DNA of 64,000 nucleotides from assembly GCF_002157355.1 (NCBI RefSeq), contig NZ_LYMK01000002.1, positions 248,001-312,000 of the forward strand. The letters run 5' to 3'. Shown one piece after another: positions 28,282 to 36,864 of this stretch. A model generated the notes under the pieces. It worked only from the letters and a program-made list of their open reading frames with translations. It was not told the origin of the DNA and searched no databases. Made by a program: the position numbers and the translations under genes. The DNA is from Variovorax sp. JS1663 (GTDB lineage: Bacteria > Pseudomonadota > Gammaproteobacteria > Burkholderiales > Burkholderiaceae_C). Within the stretch, counting starts at the first letter, position 1; each line of letters starts with the position of its first letter.

Positions 28282-29112
28282 CTACATCGACCAGATGCGC
28301 GGCGGCTGGCCCGGCATCCGCCACAGCTCGGCGCGCCAGGCCTGCCAGACCTGCCGCAGCAATTGCATGGCGGGCTCGACCAGAGGCGCCAGCACACGCA
28401 GCACCACCACGCGGGGCTGCGGGCTGGTGGCGCCGGCGCTTTCGCGAAGGGGGTGGGCCTCGGCCAGCGCGCGGGCACATTCCAGCGCCGCATCGCGCCG
28501 CGCCCGCACGATCGGCGAGCCTGCGGCGAAGAACAGCGTCGCCAGGCAGCGATGCCCGGCCAGGCCCAGCGGGCCGTCGAGCAGGCGCCGGTCGGCAGCC
28601 TCGATGCGCCCGCGCTCCAGCCAGGCGCCCGGCATCTCCAGGTGCTGTTGCAGAACGCCGCGCTCGAAGGGCTTGCCGGCGCCGGGCAGGCCCAAGGCCG
28701 CCACGTCCCAGCCGATCAGCTCCGCACCTTCGTCCAACCGCAGCGTCAGCCGGTTCTCCGCGCGGCAGCCGCTGAAGCAGATCGCTTCCAGCGGCAGCCA
28801 TTCGAGCCGCGCGCCGGCCTCGAGGCCGAGCGTGGTCTGCTGCATCGCGAGTTCGCCTTCGGAACGGTAGAAGCGGCTGGCGCCCGGGGTGGTGATCAGC
28901 CCATGGCTGCCGGCTGCGGCGTGCACGCGGATGTCCAGCGTGTCGCCGCCCACCAGCCCGCCTGGCGGATGCACCAGCACGTTGTGGCAGACCGCATCGC
29001 CCTCGGGATAGAGGCTTTGCAGGATGCGCAGCGGTCCTTCATGGCGAAAGCGGGCGACGCTGCGCGGGCCTTCCGGTCGATAGTCGAGCGCGAGCCGCGC
29101 GTTCCAGGGCAT
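28282..29112 (-). CDS. ureD: Urease accessory protein UreD (orphan)
   Basis: 276 residues, full length. Diagnostic segments: LYPEGDAVCHNVLVHPPGGLVGGDTLDI, ITTPGASRFYRSEG and LPLEAICFSGC. UreD (UreH) is the scaffold that holds apo-urease for UreFG-driven nickel insertion. In most Burkholderiales ureA-ureB-ureC and ureE-F-G follow directly; here the next genes downstream are the tiny peptide and then the EAD1/STAND block, and no urease gene occurs in the window. Either the urease genes were displaced by the insertion or they were lost. Confidence 0.93.
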   Translation of the reverse strand: MPWNARLALDYRPEGPRSVARFRHEGPLRILQSLYPEGDAVCHNVLVHPPGGLVGGDTLDIRVHAAAGSHGLITTPGASRFYRSEGELAMQQTTLGLEAGARLEWLPLEAICFSGCRAENRLTLRLDEGAELIGWDVAALGLPGAGKPFERGVLQQHLEMPGAWLERGRIEAADRRLLDGPLGLAGHRCLATLFFAAGSPIVRARRDAALECARALAEAHPLRESAGATSPQPRVVVLRVLAPLVEPAMQLLRQVWQAWRAELWRMPGQPPRIWSM

Positions 29113-29296
29113 GGGGCAGGAGTGTAGGAGCAGGACGGGGGCGTCCGGAGTTGTCGGACTTCTTCCCCCGAGAAGGTGGACAAGCTTGTGGAAAACTCAG
29201 CGAACAAGTCGAAAGAGCGTTGTCCCGCAAGGGCTCGCACAAGGTTGCTCAACGAATTGGCAGAGGGGCGAACGGCGGATGCACCGGCAAAGTGCC

Positions 29297-29329
29297 TTTT
29301 TCCACCGCGGACGCCGGGATGTGGAAAAA
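29297..29329. promoter_or_regulatory. Inverted repeat with A/T-rich arms upstream of ureD
   Basis: TTTTTCCAC at 29297-29305 pairs with GTGGAAAAA at 29321-29329 around a 15-base loop; TGTGGAAAA is also directly repeated at 29187-29195 and 29320-29328. On the minus strand the hairpin follows the deaminase stop (29354) by 25 bases and ends in a T-run, so it may terminate the deaminase transcript. Confidence 0.45.
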
Positions 29330-29353
29330 AGCTTTAACCGGATGTGACAGGCC

Positions 29354-29875
29354 CTAGCTTTTCCAGGCCCCGACATGCGCCGCGCTGGCCTCGTCGAGGA
29401 GCGCCGGTCCGATGCACTCAATGGGATGCGGCGAGGCCTCGAACACATCGCGGCAGGACAGCATCGCATCGCGCTGCTCGGCCCGCTCGCCCCGGAACAC
29501 GCGCAGGCGCTCGGCGTCGATGCCGAACACCACGCGGCCGATGTTCGCCCAGAAGATCGCGCCGGCGCACATCACGCAGGGCTCGGCCGACGAATAGAGC
29601 GTGGCGCTGGCCAGCGCTTCGCGCGAGAGCTTGCGCTCGGCCAGCATGCGCACCGCGTTGGTCTCGGCGTGGCCGGTCACGTCGCCGGTCTCCGCGGTGT
29701 TGCAGTAGGCCTCGGCAAGCACCTCGCCGTCGGCCGACACGATCACCGCGCCGAAGGGCCGGTTGCCGCGCCGGCGCGCCGCATGCGACCAGACGATGGC
29801 CTTGCGCAGGTAGCGCCCGTCGCGCTCGTCGAGTGGTGTCTCCGCTGGAACAGTAGACAAAAGCTGCGTATTCAT
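29354..29875 (-). CDS. Nucleoside/guanine deaminase family protein
   Basis: 173 residues with the zinc site motifs HAE (GHAETNAV) and PCVMC (SSAEPCVMCAGAIFWANIG); the latter context is that of the guanine/tRNA-adenosine deaminase group. It hydrolyses an amino group from a nucleobase or nucleoside; exact substrate unknown. The start overlaps the stop of the NMT1-like binding-protein gene (ATGA). A second deaminase of the same family is coupled to a second NMT1-like operon at 50322-53422, so the pairing is not accidental and suggests uptake and deamination of an N-heterocycle. Confidence 0.88.
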   Translation of the reverse strand: MNTQLLSTVPAETPLDERDGRYLRKAIVWSHAARRRGNRPFGAVIVSADGEVLAEAYCNTAETGDVTGHAETNAVRMLAERKLSREALASATLYSSAEPCVMCAGAIFWANIGRVVFGIDAERLRVFRGERAEQRDAMLSCRDVFEASPHPIECIGPALLDEASAAHVGAWKS

Positions 29876-30906
29876 GCCTTGATGCTACGTTCTCCGCGCG
29901 AAGGCAGCATCGAGCCGTTGAAGAGGGCGTCGGCCGAGGGCTTGCGCTTGAGGCCGAAGACTTCGGCCACTTCGTCCACCTGCTGCTCCAGCGTGAACTT
30001 GCGGATGTCGCCGAGGCCGTGCCCGGCGGTATCGCCCGCACCCACGTACTGCGCCGTGATGGCCCAGCGCTCGCGCTCCACCTTCTCGTCGAGGATGGGC
30101 TCGCGCTGGCGCATCGCCGCGATGCCGGGGCCGGGGTCGGCGAAGGTCTCGACGATGGCGCGGTTGGTGGCCCGCAGGAAGGCGGCCACCGCCTTCGGGT
30201 TCTGCGCGACCAGGTGGCTGCTCGCGAGGATCGCGTTGCCGTAGAGGTTCACGCCCGCATCGGAATACTTGAGCACCGAGAGTTCGTCGGACTTCATGCG
30301 CGCGAACAGCGAGATCGCCGAGTCGTGGAAGTAGGTCGCCGCATCGACGTCGCCGCGCACCATCACGTTGTCGCGCGCACTGAAGTCGGTCGTCTGCCAT
30401 TGGAAGGCGTCGCTCTTCATGCCCTGCTTGCGTGCCACCATCGGCCAGGCGCGCCGGGTCGATTCGACTGCGGCGGCCGCCACCTTCTTGCCCTGCAGGC
30501 TCCTGAAGTCCGTGGTGATGCCACGGTCCTTGCGGCCGATGATCGCGAAGGGTGCGCGGTTGTAGTACTGGTAGACCGCCTGCACCACAGGGGTGCCTGC
30601 ACCTTGCGCGTTGAACTCGATCAGCGAGCTGATGTCGCCCAATCCCATCTGGTAGACGCCGCTGGCGATGCGGGTGATGGACGCGACCGAGCCGGCGCCC
30701 GTGTCGATCGAGACGTCCAGGCCCTCGTCGCGGTAGTAGCCCTTGCTCTCGGCCAGGAAGAAGGGCGCGGTCTGTCCGTTGATGCGGAAGTCGAGCGTGA
30801 ACTTGAGCGGCGTCGGCTTGCCGCTGCCGCCCTGCGCAAAGAGGCTGGGGGCGGCCAGGGTGGCGGCGCCTGCGGTTGCGGCGCGGATGAAGGAACGGCG
30901 TTGCAT
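29872..30906 (-). CDS. NMT1/THI5-like ABC transporter substrate-binding protein
   Basis: 344 residues from the ATG at 30906, which gives a signal peptide with a Tat-like twin-arginine (RRSFIRAATAGAA) ending near LFAQ; ribosome site GGAGAG. The body (KFTLDFRINGQTAPFFLAESKGYYRDEGLDV, then DTGAGSVASITRIASG) is the NMT1/SsuA class that binds pyrimidines, nitrate or sulfonates. No permease or ATPase gene follows; the deaminase does. It may use the transporter at 50797-52397 or another one elsewhere. Divergent from the Rieske oxygenase. Confidence 0.88.
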   Translation of the reverse strand: MQRRSFIRAATAGAATLAAPSLFAQGGSGKPTPLKFTLDFRINGQTAPFFLAESKGYYRDEGLDVSIDTGAGSVASITRIASGVYQMGLGDISSLIEFNAQGAGTPVVQAVYQYYNRAPFAIIGRKDRGITTDFRSLQGKKVAAAAVESTRRAWPMVARKQGMKSDAFQWQTTDFSARDNVMVRGDVDAATYFHDSAISLFARMKSDELSVLKYSDAGVNLYGNAILASSHLVAQNPKAVAAFLRATNRAIVETFADPGPGIAAMRQREPILDEKVERERWAITAQYVGAGDTAGHGLGDIRKFTLEQQVDEVAEVFGLKRKPSADALFNGSMLPSRGERSIKA

Positions 30907-30964
30907 GGGGTCTCTCCTGGAAATCGTGGGTCCTGAACGCCCGGGCCTCGCGGCCGGGCACCTC

Positions 30965-31167
30965 AAGAGCAATTTCCGGGCGGGCGCACGAATCGGGTGC
31001 GTGCGCTGCTGAACGCTTCTACTCTCGGTGCCTTCGATGCAGGAGGTATGCCAGCACCCCGCCTGCGGTCCGGCGCGCAACACGGGCGCGCAAATTGCAT
31101 TGCCGGTCGCGCAGAGTAGAAGCGTTCAGCCGCGGCCCGGTTCGGCCCACGGTGGGAAATTGCTCTT
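30965..31167. promoter_or_regulatory. Large nested inverted repeat in the divergent SBP / Rieske promoter
   Basis: Outer arms AAGAGCAATTTCC (30965-30977) and GGAAATTGCTCTT (31155-31167) are perfect; inner arms GCTGAACGCTTCTACTCT (31008-31025) and its exact complement (31113-31130) are perfect over 18 bases. The centre is near 31067. Each inner arm presents AGTAGAAGCGTTC in the direction of one of the two divergent genes, and CGCAC/GTGCG half-sites occur at 30985-31001. Likely paired operators for one regulator. Confidence 0.75.
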
Positions 31168-31208
31168 TCATGGTCGTCCCACGCAACCGAAGAAGGAGTG
31201 CTTTCCCC

Positions 31209-32285
31209 ATGCTCGTCACCCAGCAGCCCGTGTTCCGCAAGTTCTGGCATGCCGTCATGCCGCTGTCCCATCTGCAGCAGGGGCCCCGGCCCTTCACGCT
31301 GCTGGGCGAGAACATCGTTCTCTTCCTCGACGCCGATGGGCAGCCCGCGGCGCTGCGCGACCGCTGCTGCCACCGCACCGCGAAGCTGTCCAAGGGCTGG
31401 TGCGTGGATGCCGAAGGCCGGGCCTGCGGGCAGGGCGCGATCCAGTGCGGTTATCACGGCTGGACCTACGACCGCGGCGGCCGGGTCATCCGCATCCCGC
31501 AGTACGAGCCCGAGCGGCCGATCTCGCCCGAGTACCGCACCACCGCCTACCGCTGCACCGCGCGCTACGGCTATGCCTGGGTGGCGCTGGAGGAGCCGGT
31601 GGCGGAGATTCCACCGATCCCCGAGTTCGAGGCCGCGGGCTGGCGCACCATCTTCCAGTTCCACGAGGAATGGCAGACCAGCCCCCTGCGCGCGCTGGAG
31701 AACTCCTTCGACAACTCGCATTTCAGCTTCGTGCACCGCGCCACCTTCGGCGTGGCCGCGAGCCCCAGGCCGAGCCGGTACGAACTCATCGAGAACGACA
31801 ACGGCTTCCACGCCGAAACGGTGATCGAGGCCCTCAACCCGCCGCAGTTCCATGCGATCAGCGGCGTGAAGGATGCCGTCACCACGCGGCACATGCGCAA
31901 CGCCTACTTCCTGCCCTTCTCGCGCCGGCTGGACATCGAGTACCCCTCGGGCATCCGCCACGTCATCATCAACTGCTTCACCCCCATCGACGATGGCCGC
32001 ATGCAGCTGTGCCAATGGCTGTTCCGCAACGACAGCGAGGCCGACTGCCCGGCGCAGATGCTCATCGACTTCGACGACCAGATCACGCGCGAGGACAAGG
32101 ACATCCTCGAATCCACCGACCCCGATGCGCTGGTCGACACGCGCCGGCGCGGCGTCGAGTACTCGATGGAGTCGGACCGCCCCGGCATGCTGATCCGCAA
32201 GCACCTGATGCAGCTGCTGGCCCGGCACGGCGAGTCCGAAGTGCACCGGGGCATGGCCGCGGTGCCGCAGCCGCGGGCCGCCTGA
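31209..32285 (+). CDS. Rieske non-heme iron oxygenase, alpha subunit
   Basis: 358 residues from the ATG at 31209; the longer frame upstream covers the operator. The Rieske [2Fe-2S] ligands are Cys53/His55 (RCCHR) and Cys80/His83 (QCGYHGW); the mononuclear iron site is Asp168, His171 and His176 in ENSFDNSHFSFVH. Single-component size resembles vanillate O-demethylase or choline/carnitine-type oxygenases more than large dioxygenases. No reductase or ferredoxin gene is in the window, so electrons must come from elsewhere. Substrate unknown; followed by tctB-tctA. Confidence 0.9.
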   Translation: MLVTQQPVFRKFWHAVMPLSHLQQGPRPFTLLGENIVLFLDADGQPAALRDRCCHRTAKLSKGWCVDAEGRACGQGAIQCGYHGWTYDRGGRVIRIPQYEPERPISPEYRTTAYRCTARYGYAWVALEEPVAEIPPIPEFEAAGWRTIFQFHEEWQTSPLRALENSFDNSHFSFVHRATFGVAASPRPSRYELIENDNGFHAETVIEALNPPQFHAISGVKDAVTTRHMRNAYFLPFSRRLDIEYPSGIRHVIINCFTPIDDGRMQLCQWLFRNDSEADCPAQMLIDFDDQITREDKDILESTDPDALVDTRRRGVEYSMESDRPGMLIRKHLMQLLARHGESEVHRGMAAVPQPRAA

Positions 32286-32415
32286 GCGCGCCCAGGGCTG
32301 GGGGCGGGCCGGCAGCGGACCGGTACGTGTTTCCCCTCACGGGCCGGTCAGATTCCGATCAGTGACGCGGCGGGAGCATCGCCCCCGCCCTCATGACTCG
32401 GAGACAAGTGTCCGT

Positions 32416-32838
32416 ATGAACGACAGAAATCTTGCCAGGGGCCTGTTCCTCGTGGCGATCTCGCTGGCCTTCGGCCTGCAATCCCTGCGCTACACGATCG
32501 GCGACTTCAGCCACGCCGGGCCCGGGTTGTTTCCGGCCCTGGTGAGCGCCCTCCTGTTCCTCATCGGTGTCGTGACGCTGATCCGTTCACGCCTGGTCGA
32601 GCGGGTGCGGCTGGACCTCAACCTGAAGAACATCGCCATCATCATCGCCAGCCTCTGCGGCTTCGCGCTGATCTCGGAGCACCTCAACATGATCGCGGGC
32701 ATCGTGTTCATGGTGTTCTGCTCGACGCTGGCCGGCACCTCCTACTCGTGGATGCGCAACCTCAAGATCGCCGCCGGCCTGGTCGCCATGGCGCTGCTCC
32801 TTCAGAAACTGCTCGGCCTGAACCTGCCGCTCTACTGA
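32416..32838 (+). CDS. tctB: Tripartite tricarboxylate transporter small membrane subunit TctB
   Basis: 140 residues from the ATG at 32416 with four hydrophobic helices; RNLARGLFLVAISLAFGLQS and FSHAGPGLFPALVS are the TctB family pattern. TctB forms the small integral subunit of the TTT uptake system with TctA. Its stop overlaps the tctA start (TGATG). It follows the Rieske gene by 130 bases in the same direction. The matching TctC binding protein is not adjacent; the Bug genes at 1884 and 15633 are the only ones in the window. Confidence 0.88.
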   Translation: MNDRNLARGLFLVAISLAFGLQSLRYTIGDFSHAGPGLFPALVSALLFLIGVVTLIRSRLVERVRLDLNLKNIAIIIASLCGFALISEHLNMIAGIVFMVFCSTLAGTSYSWMRNLKIAAGLVAMALLLQKLLGLNLPLY

Positions 32839-34343
32839 TGGACGTCCTGCACAACCTGGCGTTCGGCTTCTCGCACGCCCTGACCATCCAGAACCTGATG
32901 TTCTGTGCCCTCGGCTGCGTGGTGGGCACGCTGGTCGGCCTGCTGCCCGGCCTGGGCCCGTTGGCCACCATCAGCCTGCTGCTGCCGCTGACCTACTCCA
33001 TCCCCACGGGCGGCGCGCTCATCATGCTGGCCGGCATCTACTACGGCGCACAGTACGGCGACAGCGTGAGCGCCATCACGATGAAGATCCCGCATGCGAG
33101 CAGCATCGTGGCCTGCATCGACGGCTACCAGATGACGCTGAAGGGCAAGACCGGCCTGGCCCTCTTCACCGCCGGCGTCTCCAGCTTCATCGGCGGCACC
33201 ATCGCCATCGTCGTGCTCTCGTGGCTGGCGCCGGTGCTGGGCGAAGTGGCCTTCCTGTTCGGCCCCGCGGACTACTGCGCCATGATGATGGTCGGCTTCG
33301 TGTGCGTGAGCTTCGTCACCACCGGCAGCCTGCTCAACGGCCTGGCCATGTGCCTGATCGGCGTGCTGCTCGGGCAGATCGGCACCGACGTCAACAGCGG
33401 CGTGCAGCGCTTCACCATGGACCTGCCCTTCCTGGTGGACGGCGTCGGCATCGTGAGCATCGCGCTGGGCTGCTTCGGCATCGCCGAGATCACGAAGAAC
33501 CTCGACGCCCGCGAGGAGCGCTCGCCCTTCAACGGCAAGATCCACCTCATGCCGACCTGGGCGGAGTTCAAGCGCATCCTCCCCAGCGCGCTGCGCGGCG
33601 GCGCGATCGGCTCCTTCCTGGGCATCCTGCCCGGCGGCGGCCCGACCATCGCCCAGTTCGCGGCCTACGCGATCGACAAGAAGGTCAGCAAGTACAGGCA
33701 CGAGATCGGCACGGGCTGCATCGAGGGCGTGGCCGGCCAGGCCGCGGCCGACGAGGCCGCCGCGCGCACCAGCTTCATTCCGCTGATGAGCATCGGCATC
33801 CCCGAGAACGCGGTGATGGCCCTGATGCTGGCAGCCTTCATCATCAAGGGCATCCAGCCCGGGCCGAACATGATCGCCAGCCACCCCGACCTGTTCTGGG
33901 GCCTGGTCGCGAGCATGTGGGTGGGCAACGTCTTCCTGCTGGTGCTGAACGTGCCGCTGGTGCGCTACTGGCTGTCGGTGTTCAAGATTCCGTACAGCGT
34001 GCTGTTCCCGTCGATCCTGTTCTTCTGCTGCATCGGCACCTACAGCGTGAACAACAGCCTCGAGGACATCTTCATCACCGCGGCCTTCGGCTTCGTCGGC
34101 TACATGTTCATGCGGCTGGAGATGGACGCCGCGCCGCTGATGCTCGGATTCATCCTCGGGCCGATGCTGGAGGAGAACTTCCGCCGCGCGCTGCTGCTGA
34201 GCCGTGGCAGCTTCGGCATCTTCTTCACGCGGCCGATCAGCGGCGCGCTGCTCGGCCTGATCGCCGTCTTCGTCGCGTGGCAGCTCTTCGCGTTCGTGCG
34301 CCAGGCGCGCAGGAAGAGCGCGCTGCAGCGGCAGGGCACCTAG
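32838..34343 (+). CDS. tctA: Tripartite tricarboxylate transporter large permease TctA
   Basis: 501 residues, about twelve membrane helices. Diagnostic stretches: GTLVGLLPGLGPLATISLLLP, IYYGAQYGDSVSAI, GSFLGILPGGGPTIAQF and TSFIPLMSIGIPENAVMALM. TctA is the secondary-transport channel of the TTT system. Adjacent to tctB with coupled translation. The Rieske gene upstream suggests the transporter brings in the aromatic or N-heterocyclic carboxylate that the oxygenase attacks; inferred from context. Confidence 0.93.
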   Translation: MDVLHNLAFGFSHALTIQNLMFCALGCVVGTLVGLLPGLGPLATISLLLPLTYSIPTGGALIMLAGIYYGAQYGDSVSAITMKIPHASSIVACIDGYQMTLKGKTGLALFTAGVSSFIGGTIAIVVLSWLAPVLGEVAFLFGPADYCAMMMVGFVCVSFVTTGSLLNGLAMCLIGVLLGQIGTDVNSGVQRFTMDLPFLVDGVGIVSIALGCFGIAEITKNLDAREERSPFNGKIHLMPTWAEFKRILPSALRGGAIGSFLGILPGGGPTIAQFAAYAIDKKVSKYRHEIGTGCIEGVAGQAAADEAAARTSFIPLMSIGIPENAVMALMLAAFIIKGIQPGPNMIASHPDLFWGLVASMWVGNVFLLVLNVPLVRYWLSVFKIPYSVLFPSILFFCCIGTYSVNNSLEDIFITAAFGFVGYMFMRLEMDAAPLMLGFILGPMLEENFRRALLLSRGSFGIFFTRPISGALLGLIAVFVAWQLFAFVRQARRKSALQRQGT

Positions 34344-34405
34344 CGTCCGCGGTGTGAATAGCGGGGGGGCGAGGCCCGGTGGGCGCTACCATCGAGTCGC
34401 CCGAT

Positions 34406-34437
34406 CCCGGCCGGCGGCCATGACGGCGCCGGCCGGG
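34406..34437. terminator. GC-rich 11-bp stem hairpin between tctA and the OsmC-like gene
   Basis: CCCGGCCGGCG (34406-34416) pairs perfectly with CGCCGGCCGGG (34427-34437) around a 10-base loop, 63 bases after the tctA stop and 26 bases before the osmC-like start. No T-run follows. It could end the tctBA transcript or sit in the 5' leader of the next gene. Confidence 0.45.
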
Positions 34438-34463
34438 CCGCATTCATCCCACAAGGACATCCC

Positions 34464-34856
34464 ATGAGCATCACCGTTCGCCGCGACGGCACCACCGGCA
34501 CCCGCCACATCCTCAAGGTCCGCGGCCACGAGATCGCCGTCGACACCGCCGCCGAGGGCCACGACGCCGGCCCCAGCCCACACGACCTCTACGACTCCGC
34601 GCTGGCCGCCTGCAAGGCCCTCACGGTGCTGGTCTATGCGCAGCACAAGGGCATTCCGGTGGAGGAGATCGAGGTGGTGGTGAACCGCGACGACAGCCAG
34701 GAGCGCCAGGGGCTCTACAAGCTGGACTCGACGCTCCACGTCACCGGCGCGCTCAGCGAGGAGCAGAAGGCGGCGCTGCTGCGCGTGGCAGGAAAGTGCC
34801 CGCTGCACCGGCTGATGACCGAGGTGAAGACGGAGATCGAGACGCGTCTGGTCTGA
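34464..34856 (+). CDS. OsmC family protein
   Basis: 130 residues. The two redox cysteines of OsmC/Ohr folds are present in LAACKALTVL and VAGKCPLHRL. Such proteins reduce organic hydroperoxides; this one is of the YhfA-like OsmC branch rather than classical Ohr, so the substrate is uncertain. Ribosome site ACAAGGAC nine bases upstream. Monocistronic; convergent with the 631-residue secreted protein gene. Confidence 0.88.
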   Translation: MSITVRRDGTTGTRHILKVRGHEIAVDTAAEGHDAGPSPHDLYDSALAACKALTVLVYAQHKGIPVEEIEVVVNRDDSQERQGLYKLDSTLHVTGALSEEQKAALLRVAGKCPLHRLMTEVKTEIETRLV

Positions 34857-34875
34857 GCGGGGCAGGGTGAGTCGT

Positions 34876-36771
34876 TCAGGGCACGTTCGACGTGTTGATC
34901 TGGAACGGCCGTCCCTCCATCTTGAAGCCGCCCCCGAATTCGATGCCGATGCCGCCGGTGGGTTGCACCGGGCAGCCGCGCGGCGGCTGGCAGGCCCATT
35001 GGGCCCCGCGGTCGGCGAAGATCACCGTGCCGTAGCGGTAGTTGAGCACCGAGCGCCCGGCGTAGTCGGCCACGCTCAGCGTCATGCCGACGTTGGCGAA
35101 GTTGTCGATGTCCTCCGCCGCGATCGGGTCGACCAGCCGGCTGTCCTGCAGGGTGCGCACCACGCGGCCGCCGCGCCCGTCGGGCGAGAAGCGCACCCAC
35201 TGGATCTTGCGTTCGCCGCGCGAGGTCACGATCACCTGGCCGTCGAGCGGATCACCCTGGATCGATGGATCGGGCTCGCCCTTCGAACTCGCGAGCGAGG
35301 TCGGGTTGCGGCCGACTGCGACCTTGCCCAGCGCCACGATGCCATCCGGCGTGAACGATCGCGGCTCGGCGCCGGGCGCGTAGCCGCCCAGGCCGAAGAT
35401 GTGGAGCGAGCCTTCCTCCGTGGCGATCCAGGCCTGCGCGTTCTTCGTCTGCATGATGGTGGTCTTCACCGCGGTGGGCCGTGCGTCGAAGGCGACGGTC
35501 TTGACCACCACCGGCCGCGCATGCGGCCTGAAGCCGAAGCCGTGCGGCCACTGGCGCTCGTCCTGCCCCACCGGGCCGAGGCGCTCGACCTGGTCGCTGA
35601 AGTACACGTCGTTGATGTAGCCGAAGAGGGGCTCCAGGTCGATGAAGGCCGCCTTGCGCTCCGACTTGGACACCACCACCGCCACGCCGCCCTTGGCATA
35701 GCGTCGGAAGTTGTCGCCGTAGCGCAGGAAGGTGCGCCAGTGCCGGGCGAGCGGCGAATTCGCCTGTCCCATGAAGAGCCCGCCGCCCAGCACCGTGTTG
35801 AAGGGGTGCATGCCGGTGGTCACCGCGATCTCGGTGGGCGCCTTCATGTCCTCGGGCAGGTCCACGTAGCCCAGTACCTTCATGAAGGCGATGTTGCCCA
35901 TGTTCGGCAGGCCGGGGTACACGCCTTGCCATTCGTTCCACCACTCGTAGTAGGGCCCTTCGAGTTGGCAGCCGTCGCACAGGCCGGCCAATGCGACCAC
36001 CGCCACCTGGCCCTTGAGCGCGGCCGTGTCCCACACGGTCACGAAGGCGAACTCGCTGTTGGCCGTCATCGCGACCGCGGTCGGTACCTTGTTCGGCGCG
36101 AGCCGCGCGGTCGCCTGGTTGTGAGCGGTGTTGCTGCCGGTGGTGGCGAGCAGGCCGTTCTGGAAGGCGATGACCGAGGTCGGGCAGTAGCCCGGCGGTC
36201 CGCTGCAGCGCCCCGCCGCGACCGGGCGCGCGCTGCCGTCGGTGGGCAGCAGCCTGGCCGAGCGGTACTTCACCACGTTGATGCTGTCCAGCCCGCCACC
36301 GCCGTGCTGCCATGGCAGCTGCGGCTTCTGCGCATAGGTATTGGCCTCGAAGGCCGAGGCCTGCAGGTCGCCCACGCCGGCGCGCTGTGCCGGGTCGTCG
36401 GCCACGAAGACCACGCTGGACTGGTTGGTCGAGTAGGCGAAGTCGACCTCCCTGCGCGGCCCGCCCACTTGCCAGGAGGTGCGGCAGTTGTTCGGGCTCT
36501 CGCAGCGCGCGAACTGGTCCTGCCGCTCGAACAGCGTGGGCCGCTTTGCGTCGGCCGCCGCATCGCGCGGGGATTCCGGGCCGTAGCGGTAGGCGATGCC
36601 CCGTTCTTCGCCGAGTACCTTGGCGATGGCGCGGTAGGCATCCGGAACGATCTTGCCCGCGCGATCCACCACTTCGGTCACTTGTGCGATGCCGGGTTGC
36701 GCGAGCAGCAGCAGGAGAGGTGCGGCCAGCGCAGCCAGGGAGGCGGGGCGGTGGAGATTCATCCTGTGCAT
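34876..36771 (-). CDS. Exported protein of unknown function, beta-propeller-like
   Basis: 631 residues from the ATG at 36771 (GAGG eight bases upstream); an in-frame ATG at 36762 is also possible. A clean signal peptide ends near GIAQ. The mature chain has repeats that resemble propeller blades: ANSEFAFVTVWDTAALKGQVAVV, GGVAVVVSKSERKAAFIDLE, AWIATEEGSLHIFGLGG, GQVIVTSRGERKIQWVRFS. Several Cys pairs (CESPNNC, CDGC, CQPPRGC) fit a periplasmic location. I do not recognise a named family. Divergent from the SDR gene. Confidence 0.75.
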   Translation of the reverse strand: MHRMNLHRPASLAALAAPLLLLLAQPGIAQVTEVVDRAGKIVPDAYRAIAKVLGEERGIAYRYGPESPRDAAADAKRPTLFERQDQFARCESPNNCRTSWQVGGPRREVDFAYSTNQSSVVFVADDPAQRAGVGDLQASAFEANTYAQKPQLPWQHGGGGLDSINVVKYRSARLLPTDGSARPVAAGRCSGPPGYCPTSVIAFQNGLLATTGSNTAHNQATARLAPNKVPTAVAMTANSEFAFVTVWDTAALKGQVAVVALAGLCDGCQLEGPYYEWWNEWQGVYPGLPNMGNIAFMKVLGYVDLPEDMKAPTEIAVTTGMHPFNTVLGGGLFMGQANSPLARHWRTFLRYGDNFRRYAKGGVAVVVSKSERKAAFIDLEPLFGYINDVYFSDQVERLGPVGQDERQWPHGFGFRPHARPVVVKTVAFDARPTAVKTTIMQTKNAQAWIATEEGSLHIFGLGGYAPGAEPRSFTPDGIVALGKVAVGRNPTSLASSKGEPDPSIQGDPLDGQVIVTSRGERKIQWVRFSPDGRGGRVVRTLQDSRLVDPIAAEDIDNFANVGMTLSVADYAGRSVLNYRYGTVIFADRGAQWACQPPRGCPVQPTGGIGIEFGGGFKMEGRPFQINTSNVP

Positions 36772-36864
36772 TCTCGATCCCTCGATCCCGAGACTGGCAA
36801 TGGCCATGGATCTGTGAAAGGATTTCGGGCTTTTCGACCTCACCGACAGGAAAGGGCGTTCACC

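Noticed and set aside
29160-29340. DnaA-box-like TGTGGAAAA repeats suggesting an origin
   Set aside because: Only two imperfect boxes, no AT-rich unwinding region and no replication genes; more likely part of a hairpin.
30965-30985. Sigma-54 promoter in front of the first NMT1-like gene
   Set aside because: TTGCT is present but no GGC at the required distance upstream, unlike the site at 53455.
34867-36864. Long N-terminal extension of the SDR gene
   Set aside because: It is the antisense of the exported propeller-like gene; the SDR fold starts at 36865 with its own ribosome site.
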